Shown here one piece after another: positions 17,521 to 25,514 of a DNA stretch of 64,000 nucleotides. This DNA is from Mycobacterium sp. IS-1590 (GTDB lineage: Bacteria > Actinomycetota > Actinomycetes > Mycobacteriales > Mycobacteriaceae), in contig NZ_LQIW01000001.1 of NCBI RefSeq assembly GCF_001500025.1, forward strand, positions 1 to 64,000, written 5' to 3'. The notes beneath the pieces were generated by a model. That model saw nothing but the letters and a program-made list of their open reading frames with translations. It had not been told where the DNA came from and did no database searches. Within the stretch, counting starts at the first letter, position 1, and every line of letters starts with the position of its first letter. A program made the position numbers and the translations under genes.

Positions 17521-17709
17521 TCAGTCCTTCACCACGATCGCGCGGGTGGGACAGGAGACCTCAGCACCCTTCAACTGCTGGCGCAGCTCCTCGCCGGGCG
17601 CGTCCTGAAGCACGTGCAGACCGTCCTCGCGCACGTCGAACACTTCATGGCAGATGCTCATGCACACGCCGTTGCCGTCACAGGTGTCGAGATCGACGAT
17701 GACCTTCAT
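17521..17709 (-). CDS. Ferredoxin, mycobacterial [3Fe-4S]-type with Asn at the variable ligand position
   Basis: A 62-aa ferredoxin. Cluster ligands read Cys10-x2-Asn13-x2-Cys16 with Cys53-Pro54 near the end; Cys20 is extra. The second ligand of a 4Fe ferredoxin is replaced by Asn, as in the group of mycobacterial ferredoxins that have His, Asn or others at this point and usually serve cytochromes P450. Here no P450 is adjacent; the gene overlaps the diiron-type protein upstream by ATGA, so that protein is the likely acceptor. Confidence 0.93.
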   Translation of the reverse strand: MKVIVDLDTCDGNGVCMSICHEVFDVREDGLHVLQDAPGEELRQQLKGAEVSCPTRAIVVKD

Positions 17710-18650
17710 CGCACTCCAGCCCCTTCCCTCTCCGTCGCCGTGGTGGCCTGCCGGCTCGGTGACCCCGCACGTTCGCGCGCGGCCCGCGCTGCCGGCGAGT
17801 GCTCCAGGTAGTCGATGGCCATTTGTGTGTTGGCCTCATGGCTCGGGTGGTGGCTGGGCCGCATGTATCGCAGCGGCACCGTCACGAGGAAGTTCCACGG
17901 GCCCGGCAGCTTGTATTCGCGCGCGGCGCGCATCCAGTCCCGGAATCGCCACTTCTGGTCGATGGTCGGATCGTTGGCCATCAGGTAGCGCGCCCCGGCG
18001 ATCCACCAGCCGACGAACAGCGGCGCGGTCATCAGCATCGCAAATGCGCGGATGAAGTAGCTGCCGCAGACGTGCTGGTACACGTCGAAGACCAGTGAGC
18101 GGTGCTCGACCTCCTCGGCGCCATGCCAACGGAGCAGATCGAGCATGACGGGATCGGTGCCCGCGTAGTCCAGCCCGCGGTTTTGCAGCACCCACTGGCC
18201 CAGCACCGCGGTGAAGTGTTCCAGCGCGGCCACATCGGCCAGCCGCCGGTAGAGCCACCACCGCTTCAGCGGCGGCGGGAAGAACTTCGGCGGGTCGCCC
18301 AACGTCATCGACAAGGTCCTGCCGAGCCTGTCGGTGTAGGGCTTGGTGTCGATGCCCTGCTCGGCCAAGTGGTCCAACACCACCTGGTGTGCCCAAGCGT
18401 GCCAGGACTCCTGCTGGATGAAAGGTTTGATCGACGCCTCGAGTTCGGGATCGTCGACCAGAGACGACGCCTCCAGGACCGCCTTGATGAAGTGCCGTTC
18501 ACCCTCGGGCAGGAGCAGATGCAGGACATTCATCATGTGCGTGGAGAACGGATCGCCGGGAACCCAGTGGATCGGCGTTTCCGACCAATCGAAGCGGACC
18601 ATCCGACGGTACTTCGGATATCCGTCATGGTGCTGCGCGACTTCGGGCAT
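17706..18650 (-). CDS. PF10118 'metal-dependent hydrolase' with diiron-oxygenase motifs
   Basis: A 314-aa protein of the family annotated metal-dependent hydrolase. ATG at 18650 follows AGAGG. The helices carry Glu51, Glu81-x2-His84 (QESWH), Glu144 (ALEH) and Glu180-x2-His183 (EEVEH): the E, ExxH, E, ExxH ligand set of ferritin-like diiron carboxylate enzymes. With a ferredoxin overlapping its stop codon and a ferredoxin reductase following, a diiron monooxygenase or desaturase role is better supported than hydrolysis (inference). Hydrophobic segments near 200-225 suggest membrane or lipid contact. Confidence 0.85.
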   Translation of the reverse strand: MPEVAQHHDGYPKYRRMVRFDWSETPIHWVPGDPFSTHMMNVLHLLLPEGERHFIKAVLEASSLVDDPELEASIKPFIQQESWHAWAHQVVLDHLAEQGIDTKPYTDRLGRTLSMTLGDPPKFFPPPLKRWWLYRRLADVAALEHFTAVLGQWVLQNRGLDYAGTDPVMLDLLRWHGAEEVEHRSLVFDVYQHVCGSYFIRAFAMLMTAPLFVGWWIAGARYLMANDPTIDQKWRFRDWMRAAREYKLPGPWNFLVTVPLRYMRPSHHPSHEANTQMAIDYLEHSPAARAARERAGSPSRQATTATEREGAGVR

Positions 18651-18838
18651 CGGTACCTCTTCCGCCGACCGACGGCGGGCCGTCGGTTCCTTCTTCGTTG
18701 AAGGTCCGGTCGAACACCGGCAGCGACGCGCGGTGAGCAACCGTCCGTAGAGGTCGCGTACCCCGCCGAAGCACCCGGTACTCAAACCGGCGGTGGCGGT
18801 TCGCTGTGAATCGACTGAGTGCCGACTCTTGGCGTCGG

Positions 18839-19933
18839 CTACTTGTTGTAGTCGGTGCTGCCCTCGACGGCGTGCGTGGTGCTGATCAGCTTCGCGAAGC
18901 AGTGGTCACGGTCGAAGCCTCCGCTCCTGCACCACGCCAAGGCGCCCTCGGCGGTAGGGAACGTGAGCCCCGCGACGGTCACCCAGTAGTTCGAATCCGA
19001 GAACGTCGACCAGTCGCCTGACCACAGCAGCCGCACACCCGGGTAGGCCTGCCGGAGTTGCTGGTGCTCGGCAAGTATTGCCGCACTGGTCCAGGTGCGT
19101 CCTTCGGCGACCAATCCGACCCACTTGGAACTCAACTGAGGGACCCAGGTGTCGGTGAGAGTCGCCAAGACCATCGGCTTGTCGCTCGTGGCGATCGCGC
19201 GCAGCTGGTTCCCGCTGGCGGTCTCGGCATCGGGCTGCGTGGCCGGGTATGTCGGAGCCGGCCGGGACACGGGTCGGCTGGTGCTGTCGATGATGTTGGC
19301 CGTCAACGACGGTACGGTCGCCGATCCACCGATCTGCGTGTCGTACGTCATCGAGCCCTGCACCTCGACGTACATCGTCACCCTGTCCTTCTCGACGAAG
19401 TTGGCGACCATGTCCGCGTCGTGCGCGGTGATGAGGGTGTTCTGGTCGTAGTCGTACACGTCCGTCATCGGCGCGGATGCGGTGTCGGCGCGGAACGTCG
19501 TCGCGCCCGTCGCTGCATCGAACTGTGTTATCACCCCGTACACCACGACCTTTCGGCCGGCCCATGCGTCGGGATTCTTCACCATGAGTGCGAACTCGCG
19601 CGCGGTCAGCGACTCGTAGCTCGACCGGTCCAGACGCGTCGTGTCCGGTGCGGGCCGGCGTGCGGCTGGCTCCTGCGGCACTGTGGGTACCGGCGCGTTC
19701 GGAACACTTGCGGCGACGGTCGGTGCCGGGCTCGGTGGGGCTTTGTCGTCGGAAGTGGATCCCGTCAGCTGGAGGCCGAGCAGGACACCCACCGCAAGGA
19801 CGAGTACCGCGATGCCCCCGGAGAGCGACGCGGTGAGGACGGGATTCCGCCTGTCGCGCTTCGGATTTGCATCGTCGTATCCGTCGGGCCACGGGACGGT
19901 CGGCTGCTGGTGGTCGTAGTACGAGTAGACCAT
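18839..19933 (-). CDS. Membrane-anchored hypothetical protein
   Basis: A 364-aa protein. A charged, Tyr/Pro-rich cytoplasmic N-terminus is followed by one membrane helix (about 35-57), a Pro/Ala-rich linker, and two extracytoplasmic regions. The first (about 105-220) contains GRKVVVYGVITQFDAATGATTFRAD, which reads like an OB-type fold (inference). The C-terminal region ends with two Cys (AWCRSGGFDRDHCF) that could form a disulfide. I do not recognise a family with certainty. A DUF732-like gene lies directly upstream on the same strand. Confidence 0.75.
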   Translation of the reverse strand: MVYSYYDHQQPTVPWPDGYDDANPKRDRRNPVLTASLSGGIAVLVLAVGVLLGLQLTGSTSDDKAPPSPAPTVAASVPNAPVPTVPQEPAARRPAPDTTRLDRSSYESLTAREFALMVKNPDAWAGRKVVVYGVITQFDAATGATTFRADTASAPMTDVYDYDQNTLITAHDADMVANFVEKDRVTMYVEVQGSMTYDTQIGGSATVPSLTANIIDSTSRPVSRPAPTYPATQPDAETASGNQLRAIATSDKPMVLATLTDTWVPQLSSKWVGLVAEGRTWTSAAILAEHQQLRQAYPGVRLLWSGDWSTFSDSNYWVTVAGLTFPTAEGALAWCRSGGFDRDHCFAKLISTTHAVEGSTDYNK

Positions 19934-19964
19934 GGTGGTGTCCTTTGATGCGTAGTGGCAGCGT

Positions 19965-20162
19965 CTAGCAGAGATACGTGTTGGCGGCGATCACCACGGC
20001 CTGGGCTTGCGTGTAGGTGACGTTGTTGTTGGGCGTGATGCCGAGCCGGGCCATGGCGTTCAGGTAGCTCAACTCATCGGCGGACGCCGGGGCGGCCGCG
20101 CCGATGGTGGTGCCGATGCTCAGGGTCAGCGCCAGCGCGAGGCCGGCAAGGAACTTCTTCAT
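19965..20162 (-). CDS. Small secreted DUF732-like protein
   Basis: A 65-aa protein with a signal peptide ending ...GAAAPASA. The short mature part DELSYLNAMARLGITPNNN...AQAVVIAANTYLC resembles the DUF732 pattern of a Leu-rich helix, Gly-Ile, and a terminal Cys, but is shorter than usual and ends on the Cys. Function unknown. It sits 31 bases upstream of the membrane-anchored gene. Confidence 0.7.
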   Translation of the reverse strand: MKKFLAGLALALTLSIGTTIGAAAPASADELSYLNAMARLGITPNNNVTYTQAQAVVIAANTYLC

Positions 20163-20488
20163 GGCTTACTTCTTGGTCGTGCGGATGGAAATGTGATGGC
20201 GCGACCCCCAGGGGTTGCTGCGACCGGTAGAGTCGCCGCTTTTTGAGCGCGGTCCATCTGACTGTTCAATGGTGCTTGAAATTGAAAAGTCCGACGAACT
20301 GCTCGTTTAGAGGTCCGACTGATAAAACGTTACGGAGATACCCCACCGGAGGAATCAGGGGTTTCCCTATCAATAAGTTTGCTGGACGACGACGACGCCC
20401 CATGCGTCTCACGTGTAACGCAGGGACGACGTCAGCGTCCGTCACGCGAAGAAGTCCGTCGTCCCCGCGGCGGTGGCATGCTCGCAGA
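20163..20488. other. Intergenic region upstream of the cyclase gene
   Basis: A 326-base divergent promoter region between the DUF732-like gene (minus) and the cyclase gene (plus). It is noticeably AT-richer around 20270-20350. An in-frame extension of the cyclase frame exists through most of it, but it has no family similarity and no ribosome site, so it is treated as untranslated. No recognisable RNA gene is seen. Confidence 0.5.
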
Positions 20489-21820
20489 ATGGCGGCCAGC
20501 CCCGAAACCGTCTACGCCCGGGACCGCGACGTTCACCTCGCCTATCAGGTGGTCGGTGACGGCGAGCCGGACCTTCTGTGGGTCCCCACCGCCACGTTCC
20601 CGATCGATCTGCTGTGGGATGAGCCGACCGTCGCCGGTCACTTCCGTAGGCTGTCGTCGTTCAGCCGGCTGATCCTGACCGACCTGCTCGGCGTCGGCAG
20701 CTCCGATGCCGTGCCGATCTGCGACCGGCCGGCCATGCAATCATGGGTCGACGGTCTGCTCGCGGTGTTGAATACCGTTGGCGCCGAACGGGTCTCGATC
20801 TTTGCGATGGCCGAGTCGGCGCTGCCGGTCATGCTGCTCGCGGCGAGCCACCCCCAGCGCGTCAAGTCGCTGGTGCTGTGGAGCCCGTTCGCGTACTACC
20901 CCCGCACACCCGACCAGCCGTTCGGGATGCCGGAACCCACCCTGACCGACTACGTCCGCTGGTGCGAGGAGAGCGTCGGGCGAGGCGACGCCGTCCATCT
21001 GACGCCGAGTTGGGAATCGGACCTGGCGAAGCGTCGCTGGATGGCGCGCGGTGAACGGCTCGCGGGTGGTCCGGGGTACTTCGCGGACATCTTCGATCTG
21101 TTCGTGCGCACCGACGTACGGCCCGTCCTCGACAGCATTCAGGCGCCCACGCTGGTGATGCACCGCCGCGACGACCGCCACGTGCGAAGCGGACATGCGC
21201 AATACGTCGCCGAGCGGATCCCGCATGCCCGGTTGGTGGAGTTCGACGGCGACGATCACGTGTGGTTCGCGGGGGACGCGGACGTTGTCGTCGACGAGAT
21301 CGAGTCGTTCCTCACCGGTGGCCGCGGCACTGTTCCATCCAATCGCGTGCTGTCGACGGTGTTGTTCACCGACATCGTCGGGTCGACTGAACGTGCAGCG
21401 CACTTGGGCGACGAGGCGTGGTCGACCGCGCTCGCCGCGCACGACCGGGTCGTCGAGCGCCATGTGAACGGTGCGCGCGGCACGGTCGTGAAGTTCACCG
21501 GTGACGGCGCGTTGGCGACGTTTGACGGCCCGGCGCGGGCGATCCACTGTTCGTGCGCGATCCGCGACGCGCTGGACGATCTCGGGCTGACGATCCGCGC
21601 CGGCCTGCACACCGGTGAGGTCGAGATGGCCGACGGCGACGTGCATGGCATCGCGGTGCACATCGCGGCGCGGATCATGGGTCTCGCGGGCCCCGGCGAG
21701 GTGCTGGTGTCGGGGGCGATCCCGCCGCTGGTGCTCGGGTCGCGGATCGTGTTCGACGAGCGCGGCAGCCACGAACTCAAGGGTGTGCCCGACCGGTGGC
21801 CGGTTTTGGCGGTGCGCTGA
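20489..21820 (+). CDS. Class III adenylate/guanylate cyclase fused to an alpha/beta-hydrolase-like domain
   Basis: A 443-aa two-domain protein. Residues 1-275 are an alpha/beta-hydrolase fold, but the nucleophile elbow reads FAMAESALPV where active relatives have FGxSEGG, so the serine position is Ala108; the late His (DGDDHVWF) remains. Residues 285-443 are a class III cyclase: metal Asp295 (LFTDIVGST) and Asp339 (KFTGDG), substrate-selecting Lys335 and Asp384, and Arg395 in HIAARI, with His391 replacing the usual Asn. cAMP synthesis is likely; a changed transition-state residue may lower activity. The hydrolase part probably acts as a ligand sensor (inference). Confidence 0.9.
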   Translation: MAASPETVYARDRDVHLAYQVVGDGEPDLLWVPTATFPIDLLWDEPTVAGHFRRLSSFSRLILTDLLGVGSSDAVPICDRPAMQSWVDGLLAVLNTVGAERVSIFAMAESALPVMLLAASHPQRVKSLVLWSPFAYYPRTPDQPFGMPEPTLTDYVRWCEESVGRGDAVHLTPSWESDLAKRRWMARGERLAGGPGYFADIFDLFVRTDVRPVLDSIQAPTLVMHRRDDRHVRSGHAQYVAERIPHARLVEFDGDDHVWFAGDADVVVDEIESFLTGGRGTVPSNRVLSTVLFTDIVGSTERAAHLGDEAWSTALAAHDRVVERHVNGARGTVVKFTGDGALATFDGPARAIHCSCAIRDALDDLGLTIRAGLHTGEVEMADGDVHGIAVHIAARIMGLAGPGEVLVSGAIPPLVLGSRIVFDERGSHELKGVPDRWPVLAVR

Positions 21821-21832
21821 CGCATAAGAACG

Positions 21833-22537
21833 TCAGCGCAGACCGGACTCGATGTCGGCGACGGCTTGTGAGGCCTCGGGCCCGCAGATGGTGCGAAGGT
21901 CGACGGTTCCGCCAGCCAGGATGCCGTCGACGCGGTTCTTCAGATCACCGTCGACGACGTGGGCGTAGAGGTTCGCACCGGGACACGAGGTGTCGTGGCT
22001 GGCGTCGCGGTGCCCGGCGAGCGTGTCGGTCGGGATGTCGAATCGCTGTGCTCCCCAGGCGAAGGCGAGCGCAGCGCCGTGGAGCTGCTCCTCGGTGATC
22101 TCCTCCTTGTCGAAGTCGCCCTCGCAGACGACCAGGAAGTGACCGGTCGGGTCGTAGTTCGTGGCGGTGTCGCCGACGAGTTCGGGCTTTCGCAGTTCGT
22201 AGATGTTGCCGTTGCGGTCGACGCTGAGGTGATAGGCGATGTCGATCCAGCCCTGGGTGTCCTGGTGATAGTGCTGATGCTGGCGCAGGCGTGCCGGCGC
22301 GTTGGCGTTGTCGCCGAGGGTCACCGCGGTGTGGTGGATCGTCATGCGGACGGGGGTGTGTTGCGTGCCGCCGGCGTGGGGCGGCTGGGCGCCCCAGGCG
22401 GTGCGGCACAAGATGTTTGGGGCGTTCGGCGGAGCCGCCGTTGCGAAGGGTGGCGGTACGACGGTGGCAGCGGCTGCCAGACCGGACAGTTGCAGGAGTC
22501 GTCGGCGGCTGAGTGTGAAGCGGTCGTCGGCGAGCAT
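21833..22537 (-). CDS. Tat-exported N-acetylmuramoyl-L-alanine amidase (PGRP/amidase_2 fold)
   Basis: A 234-aa zinc amidase that cuts the bond between muramic acid and the stem peptide. The twin-arginine signal SRRRLLQLSG precedes an Ala-rich core. Zinc-site signatures are TIHHTAV (His68/69), AYHLSVDRNG, and AGHRDASHDTSCPG (His176, Cys185). Two further cysteines (Cys44, Cys138) may pair outside the membrane. Convergent with the cyclase gene (12-base gap) and followed after 1 base on the upstream side by a DUF3592 gene. Confidence 0.9.
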   Translation of the reverse strand: MLADDRFTLSRRRLLQLSGLAAAATVVPPPFATAAPPNAPNILCRTAWGAQPPHAGGTQHTPVRMTIHHTAVTLGDNANAPARLRQHQHYHQDTQGWIDIAYHLSVDRNGNIYELRKPELVGDTATNYDPTGHFLVVCEGDFDKEEITEEQLHGAALAFAWGAQRFDIPTDTLAGHRDASHDTSCPGANLYAHVVDGDLKNRVDGILAGGTVDLRTICGPEASQAVADIESGLR

Positions 22538-22538
22538 G

Positions 22539-23000
22539 TCAGCCCATCAACGAGATGACAGCGGCGATCAGCACCGCGACGCCGAGTGCCGTCATCACCA
22601 ATGACGAAGGGGCGCTTCGGCGTAGCACCGAGTTCATCGGGTTCTTCGGGTCAACCCAGACGTCGACGGTTTGGCCGGGTGCGTATCGAGAGGCTTGTGC
22701 GGAGGCGATACCGCCCAAGCCCATGCCGAATCCGAGGGGTGTGCCGAACGCGGCGCGCTGCCCGACGAAGGTCTGGCCGTTGACTTGGTATTGGTAGGCC
22801 ACGACGGAGCGCTGCACGTTGGCGCCCATGCGTCCGGCGCCGGCTTGGGTCTGGTAGCCGGCGACGCCCGAGCCGAGCATGGTTCCCGGGACGCGCTGCC
22901 AGCCGAGGGCGCCGAGCAGCTGCAACACACCGGGCAGCCCGCGGAACAGCAGGAAGATCCCGATGATCAACAGGCCGATCTCGGTGACGTAGTTGGCCAC
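22539..23000 (-). CDS. DUF3592 membrane protein
   Basis: A 153-aa protein with an N-terminal membrane helix (about 8-30), an extracytoplasmic beta domain (RSVVAYQYQVNGQTFVGQRAAFG, PGQTVDVWVDPKNPMNSVLR) and a C-terminal helix. This is the DUF3592 layout; function unknown. GTG start at 23000. One base separates it from the amidase gene downstream, so the two are probably one transcript. Confidence 0.82.
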   Translation of the reverse strand: MANYVTEIGLLIIGIFLLFRGLPGVLQLLGALGWQRVPGTMLGSGVAGYQTQAGAGRMGANVQRSVVAYQYQVNGQTFVGQRAAFGTPLGFGMGLGGIASAQASRYAPGQTVDVWVDPKNPMNSVLRRSAPSSLVMTALGVAVLIAAVISLMG

Positions 23001-23162
23001 CGCCGGAGCCTAACGCGCTGATCAGCGGCGTGCGGTCGTTCAGTTGAGCCGGCGGACGAAACGCTGTTCTCGATGTCGTCCGGACGGCGGTCCGGGCTGC
23101 GTCACATTGCCGTGCGGTACATGATCTGGACCACGAGCAAACCGTCGCCGGAATTTGCTCTA

Positions 23163-23177
23163 GTCCGCTAAGCGGAC
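23163..23177. promoter_or_regulatory. Inverted repeat GTCCGCT-A-AGCGGAC
   Basis: Seven-base arms with a one-base centre lie in the 293-base divergent region between the DUF3592 gene and a secreted-protein gene. Size and position fit a regulator operator for either gene. The regulator is unknown. Confidence 0.4.
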
Positions 23178-23207
23178 CTCTAAAGCATCTGTGACGTTTG
23201 CTTTCGG

Positions 23208-23227
23208 CGACGCCAGGGGCGGCGTCG
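23208..23227. promoter_or_regulatory. GC-rich hairpin
   Basis: CGACGCC and GGCGTCG can pair across a six-base loop, 67 bases before the start of the secreted-protein gene. There is no T-run. It may shape the 5-prime leader of that mRNA; no known riboswitch is recognised. Confidence 0.3.
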
Positions 23228-23293
23228 TCGATTGCTTAAAGACTCGTCAGCGATTGGTCAGCGTATAGGGGTGGTGGGTATCGTCCGCCGTCG

Positions 23294-23911
23294 ATGGGAC
23301 GACATTCATTCGCCAAGATGCGGCGGCGTCCGCGCTTGGCGGTCGTTGCAGGCGTGATTACCGCAGCCACATTGTTTGTGGTCGGCGCAGACAGTTATCC
23401 GCACGTCCGTGACGCGGTTGGGTGCTGCGACGTCGCCGCGGCGCCACAACCACCGCCACCGGCGGTGAACCTGATGGCCGCACAGCCGCCCGCCCCGAGC
23501 GTCCCGCCCGTGCTGCCACAGGGCAGGGCGCCGGAAAATGGATTGCAGGTCGACACGATCTTGGCGGCGCGCGCGGTCAGCGCGGAGTTTCCCGAGATCC
23601 TCACCATCGGCGGCGTGCGCTCCGATTCATTGAAATGGCATCCGCACGGGTTGGCGATCGACGTGATGATCCCGAATGCTCGCTCGGCGGCGGGGATCGA
23701 ACTCGGCGATAAGGTCCTGGCCTACGTGATGGCGAACGCGGAGCGCTTCGGCCTCGAGCACGCCATCTGGCGCCAGACCATCTACCGTCCCAACGGCTCG
23801 AAGAATGTCATGTCAGACCGTGGCTCAGACACGGCCAACCACTACGACCATGTGCACATCGCCACGGCCGGCGGCGGATATCCGCAAGAGGGCCAGGTCT
23901 ACCTCCGCTGA
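23294..23911 (+). CDS. Secreted LAS/M15-like putative zinc hydrolase
   Basis: A 205-aa protein with an N-terminal membrane/signal helix (about 14-34) and a Pro-rich linker. The C-terminal domain carries KWHPHGLAIDVMIPN (His-x6-Asp) and HYDHVHIA (HxH), the two metal-site patterns of the LAS/M15 peptidase-like fold, so it may act on cell wall. The family is usually annotated hypothetical or glycoside hydrolase; the catalytic type is unproven. Three cysteines are absent from the domain, leaving only the CC pair after the signal segment. Confidence 0.72.
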   Translation: MGRHSFAKMRRRPRLAVVAGVITAATLFVVGADSYPHVRDAVGCCDVAAAPQPPPPAVNLMAAQPPAPSVPPVLPQGRAPENGLQVDTILAARAVSAEFPEILTIGGVRSDSLKWHPHGLAIDVMIPNARSAAGIELGDKVLAYVMANAERFGLEHAIWRQTIYRPNGSKNVMSDRGSDTANHYDHVHIATAGGGYPQEGQVYLR

Positions 23912-24182
23912 ACTCCCGCCGCGTCTGAAGGTGTTCGTCAATCACCCAGCACTCCAACATCTTTCGTGTTGATTGGCGGATCGGCGCTCTCGTGACGCCG
24001 GTGTCGTCCGCGGAGGCGTCAGACGAGCGACCTTGTCGCTTCGCGCGAATAGAGGTGGGCGCGTTGGGTTCTCGTTGTGCCCCCACCTCTCTGTGGCCAG
24101 ATCATGGTTGTGGCTGGCGTCGGCATTGGCGAGCTGCGGGTCTCGGGGTAGATGGGCGGAACGCGAACGTACGCTGAAGTGC

Positions 24183-24737
24183 GTGAGCGAGCAGGATCGC
24201 ATCCGCTGGGAAGAGCGATACCGGAACCGTACGACGCCGGGTGTATCCGCAGCCGAGATTCCGGTGGTGTTTGCTCCCTTCGAGGCAGAGTTCCCCGCCG
24301 AGGGTCGGGCACTCGATCTGGCGTGCGGGCAGGGGGTCGCCAGTGTGTGGCTTGCCCGTCGCGGGCTCGACGTCAGGGGTCTCGACGTCTCGGCGACAGC
24401 CATCGATCAGGCACGGGAACTGGCGGTGCAGGCCGGCGTGGGGGAGCGGTGTCGGTTCGAGGTCGTCGATCTCGATGATGGCCTGCCGGCGGGCCCGCCT
24501 GTCGACGTCGTCATGTGTCACCGCTTTCGTGATCTCCGGCTCGACCAGTCCATCGTCGATCGGCTGGCACCCGGTGGGCTGCTGGCGATCTCAGCGCTGA
24601 GCGTGGTCGGCGCTGGCGCCGGGCGCTTCCGGGTGCAGCCGGGCGAGTTGACCGCGGCGTTCGCTCAGCTCGAGGTCATCGCCGCGGGTGAAGGCGACGG
24701 CGAAGCATGGCTGTTGGCAAGGAAACCGGCACGATAG
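24183..24737 (+). CDS. Class I SAM-dependent methyltransferase
   Basis: A 184-aa methyltransferase of the TehB/UbiE-like group. SAM-binding motif I is ALDLACGQGVASVWLARRG, with the acidic ribose contact in VRGLDVSATAID and a later motif VVDLDDGLP, VDVVMCHRF. GTG start at 24183 is preferred because the upstream in-frame extension shows no conserved features. The substrate cannot be inferred. Confidence 0.85.
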   Translation: MSEQDRIRWEERYRNRTTPGVSAAEIPVVFAPFEAEFPAEGRALDLACGQGVASVWLARRGLDVRGLDVSATAIDQARELAVQAGVGERCRFEVVDLDDGLPAGPPVDVVMCHRFRDLRLDQSIVDRLAPGGLLAISALSVVGAGAGRFRVQPGELTAAFAQLEVIAAGEGDGEAWLLARKPAR

Positions 24738-24801
24738 CGGAACCGTTCGTCCGGTCTGTCTGACGCGGAGTAAGCCGCGCATCGCGGTGGGTGAGGCGCG
24801 G

Positions 24802-25434
24802 CTAGATCGTCCGCTGTGCGACGAAGTCGGCGAAGTGGCGAAGGTCGATGGCGCCTCCAGCGAGTGCGTCGCCGATCGTCGTCTCGCCGACCCGGTCCCA
24901 GGTCGAGAGCCGGCAGAGCCGGGGAGTCTGCGCCTCAAGCGCCGCAATGTCTTTGACCGCATCGTAGAACGCGCGTTGCTTCCATCGAGGTGAGCCAGGC
25001 CCGTCCAGAACACCGGGTGGACTCGGCGGCCCGAACATCGCCTCGCAGGACGGAGTCGTCCACCGTTTACCCCACTTCCCTGCGGCGAGGCATTGCGTCT
25101 CGAAGTCGCCGCACAGGCCGAGATACGTGTCGCGCCATGGAAGGGCCGTCGCCCACTGCGGATGGAGCGTTTGAGCCCGGTAGCGGTTGAAGTGCAGCTC
25201 TTCGTCGAGTTCGATCACCAGCCCGCCCGAGAACGCCAGGTCCCACGCGCCGGGTCGCAATCGCGGCATCGGTGTCTGTCCGCCGAGCGACTCAAAGAAC
25301 TCGGCGACCCGCTCACGAGCTTGTGAGCCGAGGGCATCGAGCCGAGGAGCAGGCGGAGCACTAGTGGCCACAGTGAATCCGGCACGGGCCATGAGATTTT
25401 GCAGAGCCTGTGCTCGAGCGCCTGTGCGGACCAC
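24802..25434 (-). CDS. Hypothetical protein, possible restriction-endonuclease-like fold
   Basis: A 210-aa protein. The central stretch WDLAFSGGLVIELDEELHFNRYRAQTL is Asp/Glu-rich in a beta-strand context that resembles the core of PD-(D/E)XK or Vsr-like nucleases, but a catalytic Lys is not obvious. The C-terminal part is Cys/Trp containing. I recognise it only as a hypothetical; the nuclease suggestion is weak. It stands alone, convergent with the methyltransferase gene. Confidence 0.65.
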   Translation of the reverse strand: MVRTGARAQALQNLMARAGFTVATSAPPAPRLDALGSQARERVAEFFESLGGQTPMPRLRPGAWDLAFSGGLVIELDEELHFNRYRAQTLHPQWATALPWRDTYLGLCGDFETQCLAAGKWGKRWTTPSCEAMFGPPSPPGVLDGPGSPRWKQRAFYDAVKDIAALEAQTPRLCRLSTWDRVGETTIGDALAGGAIDLRHFADFVAQRTI

Positions 25435-25514
25435 GGGGATCAGTGTGGCATCTCGGCGGGTTTACTCTCCGCGGCTACGCGCTGTTTGACCGCTCGGAAG
25501 GTTGAGGCGAGGGT

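Noticed and set aside
15725..17608. 627-codon plus-strand frame over the M15 peptidase and ferredoxin reductase genes
   Set aside because: Antisense shadow; both opposite-strand genes have full active-site motifs.
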